Source of the DNA: Actinobacteria bacterium OV450 | GTDB taxonomy: Bacteria; Actinomycetota; Actinomycetes; Streptomycetales; Streptomycetaceae | Assembly: GCA_001298555.1 (NCBI GenBank) | Contig: LJCW01000368.1 | Span: forward strand, 124,001 to 188,000 | DNA: 64,000 bases | Direction of reading: 5' to 3' | In this document: in pieces, positions 19,952 to 29,275 of the stretch | How the letters are laid out: every line of letters starts with the position of its first letter | How positions within the stretch are numbered: the stretch's first letter is position 1 | Notes under the pieces: generated by a model | What the model was told of the DNA's origin: nothing | Databases searched by the model: none | The model's input: the letters and a program-made list of their open reading frames with translations, nothing else | Program-made: the position numbers and the translations under genes

Positions 19952-21601
19952 CTACGCGGTGGCCGGCAGGACGTGGTCGCCGGCCTTGTCCGTGCTCAGG
20001 CACAGCGAGCAGACGACCGCGTCGTGCGTGGCGCAGGCGGTGACGTCGGGGCGTTCGTACGGCTGGTGGCAGACGTGGCAGTCGAGGGTGGCTGCGCTCG
20101 GGTTCCCGTCCGTGTCCAGCAGGGGCTCGTCGATGCCGTCGTCGGTGCGGCGCAAGTAGTAGCGGCCCTTGGTGACCACGGCCATCAGCGGGGTGACGAC
20201 GAAGGCGATCACGGCTGCGGCCACGGGTGAGTACGGCTGGAGGGCGTCGCCGAGGAGGTGGAAGTACATGGCGATCGACAGGACGGACGCGGCGGCGAAG
20301 GCCACGACACCGACCGGGTTGACCGCGTGGAGCATACCCCGGCGGAATTCCGGCTGGAGCGGGGACAGCTTCAGGACGCACTTGTTGATGCCGATGTCGG
20401 TTGCCACGGTGACCACCCAGGCGATCGCGCAGTTCGAGTAGAAGCCCAGGATGCTGCCCAGGAAGCTGAACATGTCGGCTTCCATCAGGACAAGTGCGAA
20501 GGCCAGGTTGACCAGGACGAAGACCATGCGGCCGGGGTAGTGCTTGGTGACGCGGGTGAAGGAGTTCGTCCAGGCCAGTGAGCCGGAGTACGCGTTCGTC
20601 ACGTTGATCTTGATCTGACTGATGACCACCAGGACCACGGCGAGCGGGACGACCACCCAGGACGGCATCACCGCCTCGAAGGCGCTGCGGAACTGCTGGA
20701 TCGGCTCGGGCGCAGCCGCCGGTCCGACCTCGGCGATGACGTAGACGGCGAGGAAGACACCGATGGCCTGCTTGAGCGCACCGAGCAGGACCCATCCGGG
20801 GCCGGCCATGACCACGGCGGTCCACCAGGTGCGCTTGTTCGCCTCGGTCTTGGGCGGCATGAAGCGCAAGTAGTCGATCTGCTCGCCGATCTGCGCGATC
20901 AGGGACAGGCAGACACCCGCTCCGAGCATGACGGAGGCGGTGTTGACGGCGCCGTCGCCGTTCGTGCCGGGGTAGGCCAGGAAGCGGTCCACGGTGCCGG
21001 GGTCGTTGGCGATCAGGTAGACCAGCGGACCGACCATGAGCAGCAGCCAGATCGGGGTGGTCCACACCTGGAGCGTGCTGAGCGCCTTCATGCCGTAGAC
21101 GACCAGCGGGATCACCATGAGTGTGGAGACGGCGTACCCCAGCCACAGCGGCAGTCCGAGCCCGAGTTTGAGGCCCTGGGCCATGATCGAGCCTTCGAGG
21201 GCGAAGAAGATGAAGGTGAAGCTGGCGAAGATGACGCTGGTGACGACCGAGCCGTAGTAGCCGAAACCGGAGCCGCGGGTGATCAGGTCGAGGTCGATGT
21301 TGTAGCGCGCGCCGTAGTAGGCCAGTGGGAATCCGGTGATGAAGATGACGACGGCGGCTACGGCGATGGCCACGAGCGCGTTGCCGGTGCCGTGGACGAG
21401 GCCGATGCCGGCGCCGATCGAGAAGTCGGCCATGTAGGCGATACCGCCGAGGGCCGTGGTGGCCACCACCATGGGGGTCCAGCGACGGTAACTGCGGGGT
21501 GCGAAACGGAGGGTGTAGTCCTCCAGCGTCTCCTTGGCCGCCTGGTCGGCAGCGGTCCTCGGCGCTTCGGTCGTGGTCCGTCGTGACTCGGTGGTGCTCA
21601 T
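19952..21601 (-). CDS. NCS1-family purine/cytosine-type permease with Cys-rich C-terminal tail
   Basis: A 549-residue transporter with about 12 transmembrane segments of the nucleobase-cation-symport-1 family (TTALGGIAYMADFSIGAG near the first helix; IKINVTNAYSGSLAWTNSF near helix 8). It sits directly upstream of xdhABC on the same strand, so uptake of a purine such as hypoxanthine or xanthine is a reasonable inference. Unusually, the cytosolic tail ends in a Cys/His cluster: Cys508, Cys511, Cys523, His526, Cys531 and Cys534, like a zinc ribbon. This could sense metal or redox state, or bind a partner. Confidence 0.88.
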   Translation of the reverse strand: MSTTESRRTTTEAPRTAADQAAKETLEDYTLRFAPRSYRRWTPMVVATTALGGIAYMADFSIGAGIGLVHGTGNALVAIAVAAVVIFITGFPLAYYGARYNIDLDLITRGSGFGYYGSVVTSVIFASFTFIFFALEGSIMAQGLKLGLGLPLWLGYAVSTLMVIPLVVYGMKALSTLQVWTTPIWLLLMVGPLVYLIANDPGTVDRFLAYPGTNGDGAVNTASVMLGAGVCLSLIAQIGEQIDYLRFMPPKTEANKRTWWTAVVMAGPGWVLLGALKQAIGVFLAVYVIAEVGPAAAPEPIQQFRSAFEAVMPSWVVVPLAVVLVVISQIKINVTNAYSGSLAWTNSFTRVTKHYPGRMVFVLVNLAFALVLMEADMFSFLGSILGFYSNCAIAWVVTVATDIGINKCVLKLSPLQPEFRRGMLHAVNPVGVVAFAAASVLSIAMYFHLLGDALQPYSPVAAAVIAFVVTPLMAVVTKGRYYLRRTDDGIDEPLLDTDGNPSAATLDCHVCHQPYERPDVTACATHDAVVCSLCLSTDKAGDHVLPATA

Positions 21602-22277
21602 GCCCCGCCTCCCGTTGGCGCTGGATGCAGATGATGCGATGCGGAGCCCCGTATGGCGTCGTCGGCAAAGGGGGGTGACGGTCTGTCATGAGCGTCTTCG
21701 GGTCGCCCTGTTCACGGCTCTGGCCCACGGCTCTGTCCCACGGCTGGTCACGCTAGGACGCGGTTGTTACCCCGGGTGCGCTTCGCGGTGAACACCATGT
21801 TGCCGGCGCGGTGACCACCATGCACCGCCCGGTCGGAACGAGAAGGGCGAGTCCGTCTCTACGCCGATCACCCGAGACGCGGCAGACCGGGACACGCGCT
21901 GAAGGACGGAACAGGGCGCGCGGTCATGCCCGTTGGGCGCAGGTGCCGCGAGGGGGGAGCCGTTCCTGCGCACCCTGGAGCCCGCGCATGGGCGGAACTT
22001 CGCATTGTAAACACCCCGGACCCATCGGTCGGCGTTTTCGGCGGAGCGGGCGGAATGATCCGGAGTTCCGCCCGCGTCGCGCCTCGGCCGCTGCCATGCT
22101 TCCGCCGGTAACACCAGGCCCCGCCCGCGCGACGGCCCGGTGATACCGGCGAGCGGTCGGCGGCTCCGTATGTGGGGACGGCGCTCCGGTTCGTCGTGCC
22201 GGATCGTCCGGCCGCGGCTTCCCAGGAGAACTTCGCCTCCGGCCGCCGCCGGGCGCAGCTGAGAGGGGGAGGCTTCG
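21602..22277. other. Divergent intergenic region, 676 bp, with triple tandem repeat
   Basis: The region lies between the permease and the secreted Gly-rich protein. Three 13-bp tandem copies of a CACGGCTCTGxCC unit occupy 21713-21751, the third degenerate. No gene is supported; the open frames on both strands are Arg/Pro-rich shadows of GC-rich DNA. It should contain both promoters, but I cannot place them firmly. Confidence 0.45.
21713..21751 (+). repeat. Triple 13-bp tandem repeat upstream of the permease
   Basis: Copies at 21713-21725, 21726-21738 and 21739-21751 begin CACGGCT. Their position 110-150 bp upstream of the permease start makes a regulatory role possible. Confidence 0.5.
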
Positions 22278-24110
22278 ATGTCATCGGCTGCTGTGGTGAG
22301 AGGACCGAGACCCCGGTGGCGCCACCGGCTGCCGGCCGGGGCCGTGTCGGCCGTGCTGGCCGCGGGCGGCCTGACGGTTCTGACGGTTCCGGCGGCGGCG
22401 GAAGGCGTGTGCGCCGCCCCGGTCGTGGCGGATGCCCTCACCACGATCACCTGTACGGCGGGTGGTTCGGGAAGCCTCACCGTGCCCGACGGCGTGTCCA
22501 GCGCCGTGGTCACCCTCGACGGCGCCGGCGGCGGGAACGCCGCCGACGGGACACCCGGCGGCAGGGGCGCGCACCTCGTGGCGACCCTCCCCGCGACCGC
22601 CGGGCAGACGTTCAACGTCACTGTCGGCCGCCGCGGCGCGAACGCCACTGCGAACCCGCAGTTCGGCGCATCCGGGTTCGGCGGCGCCCTCGTCACGGTG
22701 ACCACGGCCTCCGGGATCCCCTTGCTGACCGCCGGTTCTGGCGGCGGAGCGGGCGGAGCGGGCATCGGATCCCCGGCCTACCCGGGGGCGGCCGGCGGTG
22801 ACAGCGGCAGCGCGGGCGCCGACGGCCACGGCCTGGTCCCGGACGCGCAGGGCGGTACGGGCGGAGGCCCGGGCACCGGCACGGCGGGCGGAGCGGCGGG
22901 GACGGGAGGGCAGGGCGTGGACAACGAGGGCGCGAACGGCTCGCCCGGCGCCTACCCGAACGGCCCCGGGGGCGCCGCCACGCAGGGCGTCTTCAACCCC
23001 ACCGGCGCCGGCGGCCGCGGCGGGGCGGGCTACGGCGGCGGAGGCCGGGGCGGTGCCGGCGGCCGGTACGGAACCAGGGGGGGGGGGGGCGGCGGCGGAG
23101 GCGGCGGGTCCAGCCTGGTCTCCGGCACGGTCCCCGGCTCACCGGTCACCCTGACCGACGGGGCCAACGCCGCGGACGGCCGGATCGTGTTCGCCTTCCA
23201 CCGCGACGCGCCCACGGTCACCGTCATCAGCCCGGACACCGGACTCGCGGCGGGCGGCACGTCGGTGACGGTCACCGGCACGAATCTGTCGGGCGCCGCC
23301 ATCACCTTCGGCGCGGGCAACCCGGCCACGGGCGTCTCGTGCTCCCCGACCTCCTGCACCGCCACCGCACCGGCCGGGAGCGGGACGGTGGACGTACAGG
23401 CCACCACGCCCGCCGGCACCAGTGCCGCGTCCCCCGCCGCCCGGTACACCTACCTGCCCGTACCCGTGGTGACCTCGCTCAGCCCCTCCGCAGGCCCGAC
23501 CGACGGCGGGACCGTCGTCACGGTCACCGGTACCGGCCTGAGCGGTGCCACCTCGCTCACCTTCGGCCCCGGCAACCCGGCCGGCGCCCTCTCCTGCACC
23601 GCCACCACCTGCACGGCCACCGCGCCCGCGCACGCCGCAGGTCCCGTCGACGTGCAGGTCACGACACCCGGCGGTACCAGCGCCGTGGTCGGTGCGGACC
23701 GCTACACCTACCAGCTCCCGCCCGCCGACATCGACGTGGACCTGACAGCACAGCCGGGCCTCAGCCTCCTCGTGCCGTACCTCACCTACACGCTCACCGC
23801 CCACAACGCCGGCCCCGGTACGGTCACTTCGGCCACCCTCACCGCGACCCTCCCGCAGGGCTCCGCCGCCACCGCGCTGTCCCCGGGCTGCACCGCCATG
23901 GGGGCCACCGTGACCTGCGGCTACGGCGCCATCGCCGCCGGCGCCGCTTCGGCCAAGACGTTCCGGGTACCGCTGGGCCTGCTCTCGCTGGGCCGCGTCT
24001 CGGTCACCGCCACCCGCACGGTGTCCGCCCCGACCGACCCCAATCCGCTCAACGACACCGCGACGGCCTCCTGCACGGTCGTCTCCGTCCTCCTGGCCAC
24101 CTGCCCCTGA
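22278..24110 (+). CDS. Secreted Gly-rich protein with two IPT/TIG domains and a DUF11 domain
   Basis: A 610-residue exported protein. A long signal peptide with an Arg-rich n-region is cleaved after about residue 41 (VPAAAEG). A Gly-rich region follows at about 60-290, then two IPT/TIG Ig-like domains (about 310-395 PTVTVISPDTGLAAGGTSVTVTG; about 396-485 PVVTSLSPSAGPTDGGTVVTVTG), and a DUF11 domain at about 490-600 (YTLTAHNAGPGTVTSATLT). The IPT domains each carry a Cys pair. No sortase motif is seen. A run of 13 G at 23077-23089 lies in the Gly-rich part. This looks like a cell-surface or matrix protein. Confidence 0.85.
   Translation: MSSAAVVRGPRPRWRHRLPAGAVSAVLAAGGLTVLTVPAAAEGVCAAPVVADALTTITCTAGGSGSLTVPDGVSSAVVTLDGAGGGNAADGTPGGRGAHLVATLPATAGQTFNVTVGRRGANATANPQFGASGFGGALVTVTTASGIPLLTAGSGGGAGGAGIGSPAYPGAAGGDSGSAGADGHGLVPDAQGGTGGGPGTGTAGGAAGTGGQGVDNEGANGSPGAYPNGPGGAATQGVFNPTGAGGRGGAGYGGGGRGGAGGRYGTRGGGGGGGGGGSSLVSGTVPGSPVTLTDGANAADGRIVFAFHRDAPTVTVISPDTGLAAGGTSVTVTGTNLSGAAITFGAGNPATGVSCSPTSCTATAPAGSGTVDVQATTPAGTSAASPAARYTYLPVPVVTSLSPSAGPTDGGTVVTVTGTGLSGATSLTFGPGNPAGALSCTATTCTATAPAHAAGPVDVQVTTPGGTSAVVGADRYTYQLPPADIDVDLTAQPGLSLLVPYLTYTLTAHNAGPGTVTSATLTATLPQGSAATALSPGCTAMGATVTCGYGAIAAGAASAKTFRVPLGLLSLGRVSVTATRTVSAPTDPNPLNDTATASCTVVSVLLATCP
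23077..23089 (+). repeat. Poly-G tract (13 G) inside the secreted protein gene
   Basis: Thirteen consecutive G bases, followed by further GGC/GGA repeats, encode Gly. A slip of one or two bases would truncate the protein before the IPT domains. Confidence 0.8.
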
Positions 24111-24138
24111 CCGCAGGCGCACACCCCCTTCAGATCGG

Positions 24139-24177
24139 CCCCGGTCCCGCGAGCCCCACCGGCTCGCGGCACCGGGG
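24139..24177. terminator. Hairpin between convergent genes
   Basis: The 17-bp arms at 24139-24155 and 24161-24177 pair with a single mismatch around a 5-base loop, downstream of the secreted-protein stop and the convergent NlpC/P60 gene. Confidence 0.65.
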
Positions 24178-24199
24178 AACCGCCCTGGACCAGCACCAA

Positions 24200-24250
24200 C
24201 GGCGCGGGGCAGGCGTACGACGGCGACCGGCGCGGGGGCAGGCGTACGAG
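24200..24250 (+). repeat. Direct repeat of a GGCAGGCGTACG-containing unit
   Basis: Two copies of a roughly 27-bp unit (GCGCGGGGCAGGCGTACG core) lie side by side in this 3' spacer. A third core copy is at about 29591-29608. Confidence 0.5.
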
Positions 24251-24363
24251 GGCGCCGTCCCCGGGGTCTGCAGCGGCGTTCGTGTGTGATTCGGCATCAG
24301 CCGGTTCTCTCTCCCCCCGGGTGCCGGAGTGGTGGCCAGGGTTCGTGGTACGGCAGTGCCGCG

Positions 24364-25482
24364 TCACCGGGTGAGGAAGCGGGTGGCGCCCACGTAGACA
24401 CGGCCGGTGGAACCGATGGGCTCCTCCTTGACCGGGTCACCGGTCCGAGGCGAGTTGATCATCATGGGTTCGCCGTTCCGGGTCCCCGAATAGATGCCCA
24501 CGTGGGTGACCGCGGTGCCGGTGGCGGGGCGGAAGGCGACGATGTCGCCGGGCCGGAGGTCCTCCGTACCGGTGATCCGCACCCCAGCGGCCGATCCGGC
24601 CGGTACCTGCCCGGCGCCCGCCTCGAACTGCGGCTGGGCGTCGCGGGGGATCGTCACGCCGAGGGCGGAGTAGACCTGGCCGGTGAGCCCGGAGCAGTCG
24701 TAGCCGAATCCGGAGGTGCCCGACCACAGGTAGGGCAGGCCCAGGAAGGCCCGTGCGGCGGCGACCACGTCCGCGCCGCTCGGTGCGGTCGGCACCCGCG
24801 CCAGGTCGTCAGCCCGGAAGAACAGCCGACCACCGCTGGGGGAGTGGGCGACGACGACCCCGGGCAACGGACCGGCCTCCACCGGGAAGGAGGTGTTGTA
24901 CGAGTACTCGCCCACCTGCCCGGAGTGGCGGCCGTTGAGCGCGGCCCGGGCGGTGGCGTAGCCCCGGGCCGTGGGGCGGACAACGCGTTCTTCGTGCGTA
25001 CCGCCGGGCGGGCGCCGGTGCTCCGAGGTCAGTTGCCGGTCGGGGATCCAGCCAGGGTAGGCGCCCCGTCCCGCCTCGTCCCTGGGGGTGGGCTGGCCGT
25101 GCACCCATACGTGGTCCCAGAGCAGGCCCCCGTGCCACTCCGTACGGTCGACGGTCACCGTGATGCCGTGGAGAGCCTGCGTCTCCCCGGCGACATCACG
25201 CCGCTCGTCCAGGGACATGGTGGTCAACCAGCCGCGGATGTCCGCGGGGTTTGCGGTCGCCGGAGCGTCCACGGGCCGGACCTGTTCCGGGCTCACCCAG
25301 ACCTGAGCGACCGTCACGTCGACGTAGCAGGTTGCGGCGCCGTCACACGGACGTGGCGAGGCGGGCACGGAGGGGCGGGCCGGGGCGGTGGGAATGGGAG
25401 CCGCGGGCACTGCAGTGGCCGGAGCGGCGAGGGCGAGGAGCATGGCAGCGGTGGCCGTCAGGACGGTCTTCACGGAATACAT
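24364..25482 (-). CDS. Secreted NlpC/P60 cysteine peptidase
   Basis: A 372-residue exported cell-wall hydrolase. The signal peptide is residues 1-25 (MYSVKTVLTATAAMLLALAAPATA). The middle region contains SH3-like stretches. The C-terminal NlpC/P60 domain (about 245-372) has the catalytic Cys in YDCSGL, His in THVGIYSG and a polar residue near MINSP. Such enzymes usually cut peptide stems of peptidoglycan. I chose the ATG at 25482 because it starts the signal peptide; longer extensions are Arg-rich non-coding sequence. It is monocistronic and convergent with the Gly-rich gene. Confidence 0.9.
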   Translation of the reverse strand: MYSVKTVLTATAAMLLALAAPATAVPAAPIPTAPARPSVPASPRPCDGAATCYVDVTVAQVWVSPEQVRPVDAPATANPADIRGWLTTMSLDERRDVAGETQALHGITVTVDRTEWHGGLLWDHVWVHGQPTPRDEAGRGAYPGWIPDRQLTSEHRRPPGGTHEERVVRPTARGYATARAALNGRHSGQVGEYSYNTSFPVEAGPLPGVVVAHSPSGGRLFFRADDLARVPTAPSGADVVAAARAFLGLPYLWSGTSGFGYDCSGLTGQVYSALGVTIPRDAQPQFEAGAGQVPAGSAAGVRITGTEDLRPGDIVAFRPATGTAVTHVGIYSGTRNGEPMMINSPRTGDPVKEEPIGSTGRVYVGATRFLTR

Positions 25483-25994
25483 GGGTCGATCCTGTCCAGG
25501 GCGGCGCGCCTGCGAACCCCGGGCGCGGTCTCGGTACATCCGCTGTCCACGGCGTGCCGAGACGGTCCGGGCCCTGTGCGGCACCGGAGTCCGGGAGGCC
25601 CGGCCCCGTCCGTGCCCCGGGGGCGCCCCGCCCTGCAGCGTGGGCTGCGGGCCGGCTGTCCGCAGCCGTGCGAGAGCAGGCGGTGGAGTTTCGCGCTCGG
25701 CAGTGCGGAAGTGGCGCGCAGCCCCGTACCGGCGGCCTCGGTGGCCGGGCGGTATCCCCGGTGCTGATCCGCATGTGCCTGCCGCCCCGGCGGGAGCAAC
25801 CCCGTGCCCCGTACAGCCGGGACGGCGGCGACGACGCGCACTCGCCGACGCACCTGCGCACCACGGACTGACGCCGCGGAAGCGCCGGCAGCCTGCACCG
25901 CCGGGTACGACACTGCGGAGGCCAGGAGAGACCGGAAGCCCGAGCCCCCGCCGGCCGCGGTCCTGGCGCGCCTGCCGCCAGACGGTGCCGAGGG
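25483..25994. other. Intergenic region, 512 bp
   Basis: This lies between the NlpC/P60 start and the SDR stop. Open frames exist on both strands but are Arg/Pro-rich, lack domains and mirror GC skew. I see no clear repeat, hairpin or gene. Confidence 0.4.
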
Positions 25995-26726
25995 TCAGAC
26001 GGTCCGGCCGGTGACGTGGCCGCCGTCCACGCGCAAGGCGTGGCCCGTGACGAATTCGGCGCCCGCCAGGTACAGCACGGCCTCCGCGATCTCCGAGGCC
26101 TCGCCGACCCGGTCGAGGAGGGCGAGCCCGCCGAAGGAGTCCACGTCGGAGCCCTCGTGCAGCGGGGTGCGGATGATGCCGGCTGCCACGAGATTGACGC
26201 GGATGCGGTCGGCCGCCAGCTCCGCGGCCAGACTCGTGGTCAGCCCGTGCACACCGGCCTTGCTGACCACCGGCGCGCTGGCCGGGAAGCCGGCCAGCCC
26301 GTGGTCCACCAGGACGGTGCCGATGTTGACGATGCTGCCCCCCTCGCCCTGTGCGCGCAGCGCCCGCACCACGGCCTGGGTGGTGAGGTAGGTGCCCTTG
26401 AGGTTGCCCGTCAGGAAGCCGTCGAGTTCCTCCTCCGTGACCTCGGTGAACGGCTTGGAGGCGAAGGTCCCCGCGTTGTTGACCAGCACGTCGATACGGC
26501 CGAAGCGCTCCAGCGCCGTGCGGACGAGCGCCTCGCCCGTCTCCCGGTCGGCGATACTGCCGGCGGTCCACGCGGTCCGCTCCGGGTGGCCGAGGCCGGC
26601 GGCGGCCTTGGCGAGGCGGTCGGCGTCCCGGCCGTTCAGGACGACGTTCGCGCCGCCCGCCAGGAAGGCCCGGGCGATGCCCAGGCCGATGCCGCTGGAG
26701 GATCCGGTGATGAGGGCAGTGGTCAT
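25995..26726 (-). CDS. Short-chain dehydrogenase-like protein lacking the active-site Tyr
   Basis: A 243-residue Rossmann-fold SDR. The nucleotide motif is TGSSSGIGLG, NNAG is at residues about 83-86, and the C-terminal GHALRVDGGH fits. At the catalytic YxxxK the protein reads PVVSK, so Pro replaces Tyr while Lys is kept. Related atypical SDRs with ASAxxVSK exist; they may use another residue or bind nucleotide without classical reduction. It is divergent from the LysR regulator at 26845 with a 118-bp spacer containing a palindrome, so LysR control is likely. Acts in the cytosol. Confidence 0.88.
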   Translation of the reverse strand: MTTALITGSSSGIGLGIARAFLAGGANVVLNGRDADRLAKAAAGLGHPERTAWTAGSIADRETGEALVRTALERFGRIDVLVNNAGTFASKPFTEVTEEELDGFLTGNLKGTYLTTQAVVRALRAQGEGGSIVNIGTVLVDHGLAGFPASAPVVSKAGVHGLTTSLAAELAADRIRVNLVAAGIIRTPLHEGSDVDSFGGLALLDRVGEASEIAEAVLYLAGAEFVTGHALRVDGGHVTGRTV

Positions 26727-26785
26727 GGTGAATGCCTTTCGGGGAGGGATCGTCGGACCGGTTCTTCCGGCCGACACCCCGAACC

Positions 26786-26804
26786 TATGGGCCCTCAACC
26801 CATA
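26786..26804. promoter_or_regulatory. Palindromic candidate LysR operator
   Basis: TATGGG-N7-CCCATA is a perfect inverted repeat between the SDR and LysR genes. A related CCATAAC...GTTATGG pair (26800-26806, 26842-26848) spans the region and includes the LysR start codon, which could give autoregulation. Confidence 0.6.
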
Positions 26805-26844
26805 ACACCACGACGGAATTTGGAGCATGTGATAATCCAGCGTT

Positions 26845-27801
26845 ATGGAAATGGACCTGCGTGACCTGGAGCTCCTCGACGCCACCGCCGAAGCCGGTTC
26901 GCTGACGGCCGCCGCCGAGCGGCTCTACGTCAGCCAGCCTGCCCTCAGCCAGCGGCTGACCCGGCTGGAAGCCCGCCTCGGCATGCCCCTGTTCGACCGC
27001 GAGGGCCGTCGGCTGGTGCCGAACGCCGCCGGCCGCCGGATGCTCGTGGCCGCCCGGCACGTCCTCACTGAACTGGAGTCAGCCACCCGCGACCTGCGGG
27101 AACTCCGCGAGGGCCGATACCGGCGGGTCCGCTTCGCCGCGCCGTGCAGCACCACCTTCCCGTGGCTGCCGCCCGTGCTGCGCGCCTTCCGCGAGCGGGA
27201 GCCCGGCATCGACGTGCGCATCGAGACCGTCGCCGACGACGCGCCGGTCCCGGCGCTCCTCGCCGACCTGATCGACGTCGCGCTCGTCACCAAACCCGAC
27301 GTGCAGATGGACCGCGTGTCGCTGACCCGGCTCTTCGACGACGAGATGGTGGCCGTGGTGCCCGCCCGTCACGCCTGGGCCGGCCGCAAGCACCTGACCG
27401 CCCGCGACTTCGACGGGGCCGACCTGGTCCTCTACGACTTCTACGACCAGAAGCGCATTCCGTCCCTGCCGCTGCCGATCCCCGCCGGGTCGCGGCCCGG
27501 CCGGATCACCACGATGCCCGTGGTGACCGACCTCGTGGTCGAGATGGTGGCGGGCGGCCAAGGCGTGACGGTTCTCCCCAACTGGGTGGCCGCGCCGTAC
27601 GTGGTCTCGCACGGCCTTGCCCTGGTGCAGATCGGTGCGAAGCCTCTGACCCGTACGTGGTTCTGCGCCACTCGGACCGGTGAACTCCCGGCCCACCTGG
27701 AGGTATTCGTCGAGGAACTCGTGGGCCGCCTCGAAGCCCCCCGGGGGGCCCATGCCGCACGTGTCCCCGACCGGGAACAGGAGGCCGCCTGCAGCGGCTG
27801 A
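26845..27801 (+). CDS. LysR-family transcriptional regulator
   Basis: A 318-residue LTTR. The helix-turn-helix lies at about residues 5-62 (LELLDATAEAGSLTAAAERLYVSQPALSQRLTRLE). The effector-binding periplasmic-binding-like domain follows from about 95. Residues 280-318 form a polar tail. The ATG at 26845 was chosen; a second ATG two codons later is equally possible. It is divergent from the SDR gene, its likely target. The ligand is unknown. Confidence 0.92.
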   Translation: MEMDLRDLELLDATAEAGSLTAAAERLYVSQPALSQRLTRLEARLGMPLFDREGRRLVPNAAGRRMLVAARHVLTELESATRDLRELREGRYRRVRFAAPCSTTFPWLPPVLRAFREREPGIDVRIETVADDAPVPALLADLIDVALVTKPDVQMDRVSLTRLFDDEMVAVVPARHAWAGRKHLTARDFDGADLVLYDFYDQKRIPSLPLPIPAGSRPGRITTMPVVTDLVVEMVAGGQGVTVLPNWVAAPYVVSHGLALVQIGAKPLTRTWFCATRTGELPAHLEVFVEELVGRLEAPRGAHAARVPDREQEAACSG

Positions 27802-27844
27802 CTCTCCTCGGTCCGGAGTGGCGAGCCGGACGATGACGGGCGGG

Positions 27845-29275
27845 TCAGGTGGCCGGGAATTCCTGCGCCGGGAGCCGGCCCGCTCGCACTGCGTCGACCA
27901 AGGCCTGGTGGTCGCGTTCGTTCTGGTCGGCGTAGGCCTCGGCGAATGCGGCGATCGCTCGGTCGAAGACGTCGCTGCGGCCCAGGTAGGCGCCGATCGC
28001 GATGCGGTCTCCCGACCGAGCGTGCGCGCGTGCGAGCGTCATGCCGCACATCTCGCCGAACATCCCCAGCTGTTCGGGCGGCATCGTCTCGGGCATGGCG
28101 ATCCCCTTCCAGTCACGCAGCTGGCGGACGTAGAAGTCGCGCTGCTCACCGTCTATCCCGTCCACCCGCTCCCAGCCGAGGAAGATGTCGCTCGCAGCCT
28201 GCATCAAACGCTGTCCGGAGACCACGCGCTCACCCTGGTTGCGGTACCGGCTCGCGCCGAGGTGGGCGGCGAGCACGGAGGTGTCCGCTTCCTTGGCCTG
28301 CAGGAAGAGCGGGTCCCGGCCGTCGCGGCCGAGCAGCAGCAGGATCCAGCACCGGGTCCCGACGCTGCCGACGCCGACCACTTTGCGGGCGACGTCCACC
28401 AGCCGGTAGTCCTCCAAGAGCACCCGCCGGTCACTCGCCAGCGTGAGGCCGTAGTGGTCGACCAGGCGCCGGAGCTGTTGTTCGAACCCGCTGCGCTCGC
28501 CGTCCGGCAACAGGTCCGCGATCGGCACCAGCAGAGGGGGGTCCGCCGCTATCCGGGGCTGACCGTCGACCAGTTCCGTGAGCTTTTCGAAGACCCGGAG
28601 TGTGTCACGTCTGCGAGCCTTCGCCATGGCACCGGTCAGCTTCTTCCGCCCGCCCTTGTCAAGCCGGCGGGCGAGGAGGGCTTCGAGGCGGTCCGCGTCG
28701 ATCTTCGCGTACCAGACGTCGAGGTTGCCCATGCCGGCGAAGCCGCGCATCGCCTCGCGGTAAGAGCGCACGGAGGAGCTCACGATGCCTGCGCGTTCGG
28801 CCTCTTCGAAACCGTTCGCCCGACCGGCGATGACGAGGCTCGCCGAGAGTCGTTTGACATCCCACTCCCAGGGACCGGGAAGTGTCTCGTCGAAGTCGTT
28901 GATGTCGAACATCAGCCGCCGCTCCGGCGAGGCCAGCAGCCGGAAGTTCAGCAGGTGCGCGTCCCCGCACAGCTGGGCCGTGATCCCCGAGTCCGGGCTG
29001 CCGGCCAGGTCGGAGGCCATGATCGCAGCGGCTCCCCGGTAGAACCGGAAGGGGGACTCCGTCATCCTGCCGTAGCGGATGGGGACCAACTCGGGTACGC
29101 GGGCCGCGGACTGGGCCTCCAGGATCGCCAGAGGGTCCGGCCGGTCGGCAGAGGGAAGGTAGACGGCATGGGCCGACCGTGGAGAACGGTGCCGTGCCTC
29201 CTTGCCATGGCTCGCACGTTCCTTGGGCGTGCTGTGGGGAACCGCCCGCATCGCGGGGGTCGCACTCTGTGCCAT
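27845..29275 (-). CDS. DUF2252 protein (kinase-like fold)
   Basis: A 476-residue DUF2252 protein. Signature segments are PIRYGRMTESPFRFYRGAA, QLCGDAHLLNFR, DINDFDETLPGPWEWDVKRL and GVGSVGTRCWILLL; the C-terminus has CGMTLARAHARSGD. The HxN and DxD elements resemble those of aminoglycoside-phosphotransferase folds, and the family is suspected to be kinase-like, but no substrate is established. The N-terminal 35 residues are Arg/Ser-rich and probably disordered. It faces a 513-bp spacer holding a 13-bp tandem repeat. A carboxylate-amine ligase follows upstream on the same strand. Confidence 0.9.
   Translation of the reverse strand: MAQSATPAMRAVPHSTPKERASHGKEARHRSPRSAHAVYLPSADRPDPLAILEAQSAARVPELVPIRYGRMTESPFRFYRGAAAIMASDLAGSPDSGITAQLCGDAHLLNFRLLASPERRLMFDINDFDETLPGPWEWDVKRLSASLVIAGRANGFEEAERAGIVSSSVRSYREAMRGFAGMGNLDVWYAKIDADRLEALLARRLDKGGRKKLTGAMAKARRRDTLRVFEKLTELVDGQPRIAADPPLLVPIADLLPDGERSGFEQQLRRLVDHYGLTLASDRRVLLEDYRLVDVARKVVGVGSVGTRCWILLLLGRDGRDPLFLQAKEADTSVLAAHLGASRYRNQGERVVSGQRLMQAASDIFLGWERVDGIDGEQRDFYVRQLRDWKGIAMPETMPPEQLGMFGEMCGMTLARAHARSGDRIAIGAYLGRSDVFDRAIAAFAEAYADQNERDHQALVDAVRAGRLPAQEFPAT

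Noticed and set aside
21868..22284. Minus-strand frame of 138 codons upstream of the secreted protein
   Set aside because: Arg/Pro/Gly-rich, no motif, covers the likely promoter region.
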